Source: Palsa-506 sp963709075 | Lineage (GTDB): Bacteria; Actinomycetota; Actinomycetes; Streptosporangiales; Streptosporangiaceae | DNA: 64,000 nt | Direction of reading: 5' to 3' | NCBI GenBank assembly: GCA_963709075.1 | Contig: CAVPUY010000004.1 | Coordinates: 1 to 64,000 of the forward strand | Shown: positions 60,095-64,000 of the stretch, piece by piece | Numbering within the stretch: position 1 is the stretch's first letter | Layout of the letters: every line of letters begins with the position of its first letter | Translations under genes and position numbers: made by a program | The notes under the pieces: model-generated | Told to the model about the DNA's origin: nothing | The model's input: only the letters and a program-made list of their open reading frames with translations | The model's database searches: none

Positions 60095-61397
60095 TCAGGA
60101 ACCGAGCAGGCGCTGCGCGCCGAGGTAGCCGGCCAGCATGGCGCTGGCCGCCTGGCCGACCATGTCGTCCGGCGGCAGGAAACCCGGGTGATGCAGGCTG
60201 ACCGGGCCGCCGGTGCCGAGGAACATCATCAGCGTCGGGGTGCTGGCCGAGTAGTAGGCAAAGTCGTCGGACCCGCAGGAGCGGAACGTGGTGTCAACGG
60301 CGAAGCCGGCCTCGCGCAGCCAGGGCCAGCTCGCGGTCGCCAGCGCCGCGTCGTTGACCAGTGCGGGCTCGCCCTCGTCGATCGTCACGCTGCCCTGGCA
60401 GCCGTGGGCCAGGCAGGTGTGCTGCACGATCTCGCGCAGTGCCGTGCGGATGGCCGCCCGGTCGGCCTGGTCCAGCGCTCGCAGCGTGCCGCGCGCGGTG
60501 GCGGCAGGCGGAATCACGTTCGGCGCCTGCCCGGCCGCCATCGCCCCGACGGACACCACCGCGCCGTGCGTCGGGTCAGTGCGCCTGCTGACGATCTGCT
60601 GCAGCGCGAGGACCGTCTGGCAGAGCGCGAGGACCGGGTCGGCGGCCAGGTGCGGGTACCCGGCGTGCCCCGCAGCGCCCTGCACGGTGATCTCGAAGTC
60701 GTCGGCAGCCGCGTTTACCGTGCCGGCTGGGGCCGCGATCGTGCCAGCGGGCAGCTGGTGCTGCAGGTGCACGGCGATGACCGCGCGCGGTTGCTGCGCG
60801 GCGAAGGCGGCTGAGACCGCGATGTCCCGTGCCCCGGAAGGCACGGCCTCCTCACGCGGCTGCAGCACGGCGAGCAGCGCCGCGGGCAGCCCGGCTGACT
60901 GCTCGGCCGGCGGCCCGGCCGCGTGCCCGCCGGGCAGCGCGACCGCCCGCGCCGCCCGGCCGAGCGCGGTCAGCGCGGCCAGGTGCACGTCGTGACCGCA
61001 GGCGTGCATTGCCCCGTTGCCTGCGGCCCACGGCGCGCCGGTCTGCTCAACGACCGGCAGCGCGTCAAGCTCGGCCCGGATCGCGATGCACGGGCCGCCG
61101 GGCGGCCCGATCCGGATCAGCCGCCCGGTACCGGCGACCGGCGGCGCGTCGCCGGCCGCTAGCGCTGCAGCTACCCTCGCCGCCGTGCGGTGCTCCGACC
61201 CGGACAGCTCCGGGGCCGCATGCAGCTCGTGGCGGAGCCGGACCGCCGCGCTCGAGCTCACCGGCCAGCCCGGCCCTGAGCACATCCGGCAGGCTCGCGC
61301 CGGCCCGGCCGACGCCAGCCCGGCCGACGTCAGCCCTTCCGGCGCCGGCCCGGCCGGCATCTGTCATGTTCGCGCCGGTCATGCCAGCGTCAGTCAT
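60095..61397 (-). CDS. M20 family amidohydrolase, one frameshift
   Basis: About 434 residues. The ATG at 61397 overlaps the upstream stop (ATGA). The first 30 residues are five-residue repeats (MTDAG, MTGAN, MTDAG, RAGAG, RADVG). Then LPDVLRAGLAGELE, a break near 61265, AVRLRHELHAAPELSGSEHR, NGAMHACGHDVHLAALTALG (metal His and Asp near residue 130), LLAVLQPREEAVPSGARDIA (Glu pair), FEITVQGAAGHAGYPHLAAD (dimer domain His), SVGAMAAGQAPNVIPPAATA and TFRSCGSDDFAYYSASTPTL. M20D members deacylate N-acyl amino acids or similar amides. It is the third gene of the glutamine-synthetase-like operon. Confidence 0.85.
61300..61397. repeat. 15-bp tandem repeats at the M20 gene start
   Basis: Units such as CGGCCGACGCCAGCC, CGGCCGACGTCAGCC, CGCCGGTCATGCCAG and CGTCAGTCATGCCCG follow one another and encode pentapeptides (x-A-G-x-x) at the N-terminus of the M20 protein. 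Confidence 0.7.
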
Positions 61398-62549
61398 GCC
61401 CGCGCCAGTCGGTACACGCGGGTGGCATTGGCCGTGCCGATCAGGTGCGCCACCCGGTCCGCGTCAGCCGCGGACCACGCCCCGTCGGCGACGAACTGCC
61501 CGGTCACCCGCGCGAGATCGCGGCGGAACCCGATCGCGCCAAGGTAGTGCAGCTCCGGCAGGCCGAAGGCGTCGGAGGAGTAGAGCATCTTGTGGAACGG
61601 CGTGAGCTCAAGCGCCTCGGCGAGCACCGCGGCGGACCGCGCCCCGACGTGGTTGAGTATCGCCCCGAGGTCCATGTAGACGTGCGGGAAGACGTTGGCG
61701 AGGTAGGCCGCCTGCCGGTGATGCGGGTAGCAGTGCAGCAGCATCACCGGGGTGCCGATGGGCTGCGTGGCGAGCAGGAAGTCATGCAGCAGGGACGGGT
61801 CGGAGCGGTGCAGCCGCACGTCGGGGTCACCGAATCCGACGTGGAACTGCAACGGCAGCCCGGTGTCTATGCCGGTCCAGATCAGGTGCCGGAGCAGGAC
61901 CTCGTCATCAAGCCGGGCAGCCGGATCGGCTTCCAGCGCGCGGAGCAGCCGCCCGGCCGCCGCCTCGACGTCCGCGGCGGCCGGCCGGCCGGGCGCGGAA
62001 GTCCAGGCCGAACCGGTAGGCGGCGATCGACTTGAGCCCGACGGCGCCGCTGACCGCGGCGGTGAGCGCCGCCGAGAACCCAGCGGCGAAGCCAGCCGCG
62101 GTCGTTCCGCCGCGGGCGACCTGCTCGGCGACCGCCTCGAGCCGGACGATCTCGCGAGCGGGCGTGCCGCTTGCCGCCGCGAGCTGCTCCGGGGTGGCAA
62201 CCTGGTCGGCCTGGTAGCCGGTGTCCACCAGCCACTCCTGCACCTGCGCGGCGCGCAGCAGGCGGCGGCTCACCTCGGCGCCGCCGAGCTCGGCACGGCG
62301 CCCGACGTAGCTCTCGGCCGGCACCGACGGCTCGAGGCCGAGGACCGGGGCGCACCAGCGGCGCACTGCGAAGCCGAGCTGGCTGTCGAACATTGACGTC
62401 CCTGCCGGGCTCGGCCCGGTCCCCTCGTTCAGCAGCGACTCGAAGCCGGCCCGGTCGAGCTCGCCAAGCACGAAGCCGTGCACGTGGTGGTCGATCAGCG
62501 CCAGCGGCTCGGCCGCCGCGTTGCCCGCATCGACCCGGATCTCGGCCAT
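61394..62549 (-). CDS. Amidohydrolase, FluG N-terminal type, one frameshift
   Basis: About 385 residues. The ATG at 62549 overlaps the upstream TGA by one base (TGATG). EPLALIDHHVHGFVLGELDR carries the HxH metal motif near residue 20; EWLVDTGYQADQVATPEQLA, TGIDTGLPLQFHVGFGDPDV (third His), VMLLHCYPHHRQAAYLANVF (fourth His), VYMDLGAILNHVGARSAAVL and KMLYSSDAFGLPELHYLGAI (catalytic Asp) follow. One break near 61995. This is the amidohydrolase-2 domain that is fused to a glutamine-synthetase domain in fungal FluG; here the two are adjacent genes. A hydrolase acting on a gamma-glutamyl amide is a reasonable inference. Confidence 0.83.
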
Positions 62550-64000
62550 CACCAGCGCCAGCGGGTCTGCGCGACGATGTCGTCCGGGCCGCGGCCGGCG
62601 AAGAGCTCGGTCTCGCCCCGCCGGACGGCCAGGAACGCCTCGAACAGCGGGTCGCCCATCGCCTCGCGGAGCACGGCGCTCTGCTCCAGGTGCCCGGTCG
62701 CCTCGGCCAGCGACTGCGGCAGCCTGCGGGCGCCGGGGTCGGCCAGCCCGGCGGCGGGCACGCCGACCGGGTCGCCTAGGGTCTCCGGCGGCAGCGTGCC
62801 AGCGGAACGGAGCCCGGCAAGCCCGGCAGCCAGCAGCGAGCCGACCACCAGGTACGGGTTGGCGGCCAGGTCGAAGCACTTGATCTCAAGGTTGGCGCGG
62901 GTGTCTTGCTCGCCGGACGAGCCGGTTACCAGCCGGAGCGCCGCCTCCCTGTTCTCCCGCCCCCAGCACTGGTAGGCGCCCGCCCAGTGCGACGGGACCA
63001 GCCGCAGGTAGCTGGTGACACTCGGCGCGCCGACCGCCGTCAGCCCCGGCAGCGCGGCGAGGATGCCGGCGGCGAACGCCTCGCCTTCGCCGGTCAGGCC
63101 GTGCCGGCCCGGCCGCCGGCCAGCAGGCTCTTCCCGTCCCGGCGGATGCTGAGGTGAACGTGCCCGCCGTTGCCGACCGACCCGGCGACCACCGACGGGG
63201 CGAACGATGCCTGGAAACCGGAGCGCGCCGACACCGCGCGGATCGTCTGGCGGACAAGCACGCTGTCGTCGGCCGCGGCCACCGGATCATTGGAACCGAC
63301 CGAGACCTCGAGCTGGCCCGCCGCGTACTCCGGGTGAAACTGCTCGACGACGATGCCCTGCTGCTCAAGCGCCGTCACCACGTCGCGCGCGTAATCGGAA
63401 AGCTCGATCACCCGGGTCATGCCGTAGGCGGGCCCCGCGCAGGCAGGCACGAACTGGCCGTCCTCGTCGGTGCCGGCCGCCCACTCCACCTCGAAGCTGA
63501 TCCGGGCCGTCAGGCCGCGCGCGAGCAGCGCGTCGGCCATCCGGCGGGCGAACGAGCGCTGGCACCCGGCATAGCGGCGCCCTTCCTGGGTGTAGCGGTC
63601 GACTGGCGCCCACGCCCAGCCAGGCTGCCCGGCCAGCGCGGTGACCCGGTCAAGCTCAGGAACCAGGCGCAGGTCCCCGTCCGGGCCGCCGATGTGCTTG
63701 CTGGTGGTGATGTCGTCGTTGACCAGGAACACGTCGAACACCGGTGACATGCCGACGCCCCAGCCGGCTGCCCGCTCCAGCCGGCCGAGCGGGATCGCCT
63801 TGACGCGCGCGATTCCGGTGTTGTCCACCCAGCACAGCGCCACCATCTGAGTGCCTGCCGCGCCGAGCCGCCCGGCCACGGCGCCCGCCCGGCTGACCAG
63901 CTCGGCCCGCCGCTCCGCGGTCAGCTCGACCGGGCCGATCGCTGCTTCCCGCCCGGCCTCGCCCGCGTCGGCGAGCCCGCTGACATCACCTTCTTGACCA
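62549..64000 (-). CDS. Glutamine synthetase family protein (GlnA-like, type I fold), 5' end outside window, one frameshift
   Basis: The open frame runs to the window edge (upstream residues LADAGEAGREAAIGPVELTA), so the start is not seen. VALCWVDNTGIARVKAIPLG is the beta-grasp domain; SFEVEWAAGTDEDGQFVPA is the metal site (ExE); VIELSDYARDVVTALEQQGI, QFHPEYAAGQLEVSVGSNDP (E-x-GPGQxE-like), VVAGSVGNGGHVHLSIRRDG (GNGxHxH) and SYLRLVPSHWAGAYQCWGRE with NREAALRLV follow; LEIKCFDLAANPYLVVGSLL replaces the usual RIEYR..DPSANPYL. One base is missing near 63112. Such paralogs ligate glutamate to amines (polyamines, ethanolamine) rather than ammonia. It leads the three-gene operon. Confidence 0.83.

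Overview
The window is very GC-rich DNA from an actinomycete. The evidence is a WhiB7-type Wbl regulator with an AT-hook tail, a DUF5709 protein, a deazaflavin (F420)-type nitroreductase, a PucR-type activator, two stand-alone LigD-type polymerase domains, a cobalamin methionine synthase under an SAH riboswitch, and frequent GTG/TTG starts. No species can be named from sequence alone. I saw no rRNA, tRNA, CRISPR array, transposase, integrase or phage gene.

Layout. 0-5.4 kb: 5' part of a GH15 glycosidase (leaves the window), a badly broken polysaccharide pyruvyl transferase, an FAD oxidoreductase and an orphan PstB-like ATPase. 5.7-9.7 kb: two small ORFs, a tandem-repeat secreted-looking protein, a TetR regulator and a PucR regulator. 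9.85-17.9 kb: a catabolic/uptake operon (DUF917, hydantoinase/oxoprolinase, peptide-type ABC transporter SBP-B-C-D-F), preceded by a 20-bp tandem direct repeat and divergent from pucR. 18-25.2 kb: ROK kinase, RecQ, methyltransferase, small ORF plus WhiB7, SMP-30 lactonase, and a coupled pair of uncharacterised proteins. 25.9-34.4 kb: HrpA helicase with an internal repeat insertion, a secreted protein, and metH with its SAH riboswitch. 34.6-53.3 kb: mostly intact single genes (MBL hydrolases, amidohydrolase, Ddn-like, CapA-like, DUF2252, AlkZ-related, DUF5709, CaxA antiporter, two LigD polymerase paralogs around an MFS exporter, aminotransferase, alpha/beta hydrolase, CoA-transferase, membrane protein). 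53.7-60 kb: DinB, a divergent MarR/NAD(P)-binding pair, aldo/keto reductase, small ORF, and a NarL-type two-component system. 60.1-64 kb: a translationally coupled glutamine synthetase-like / FluG-like amidohydrolase / M20 amidohydrolase operon (leaves the window).

Two global properties stand out. First, almost every gene in the first 30.6 kb, and again after about 59.8 kb, is split by 1-base frameshifts, often in C or G runs, while most genes between 31 and 59 kb are intact. This looks more like uneven consensus quality than gene decay, so I list such genes as CDS with the breaks noted. Second, short tandem repeats sit inside or at the ends of ordinary genes (HrpA, the NAD(P)-binding protein, MarR, CoA-transferase, M20, AlkZ-related, around ligD-pol). 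They suggest active expansion of short repeats in this genome.
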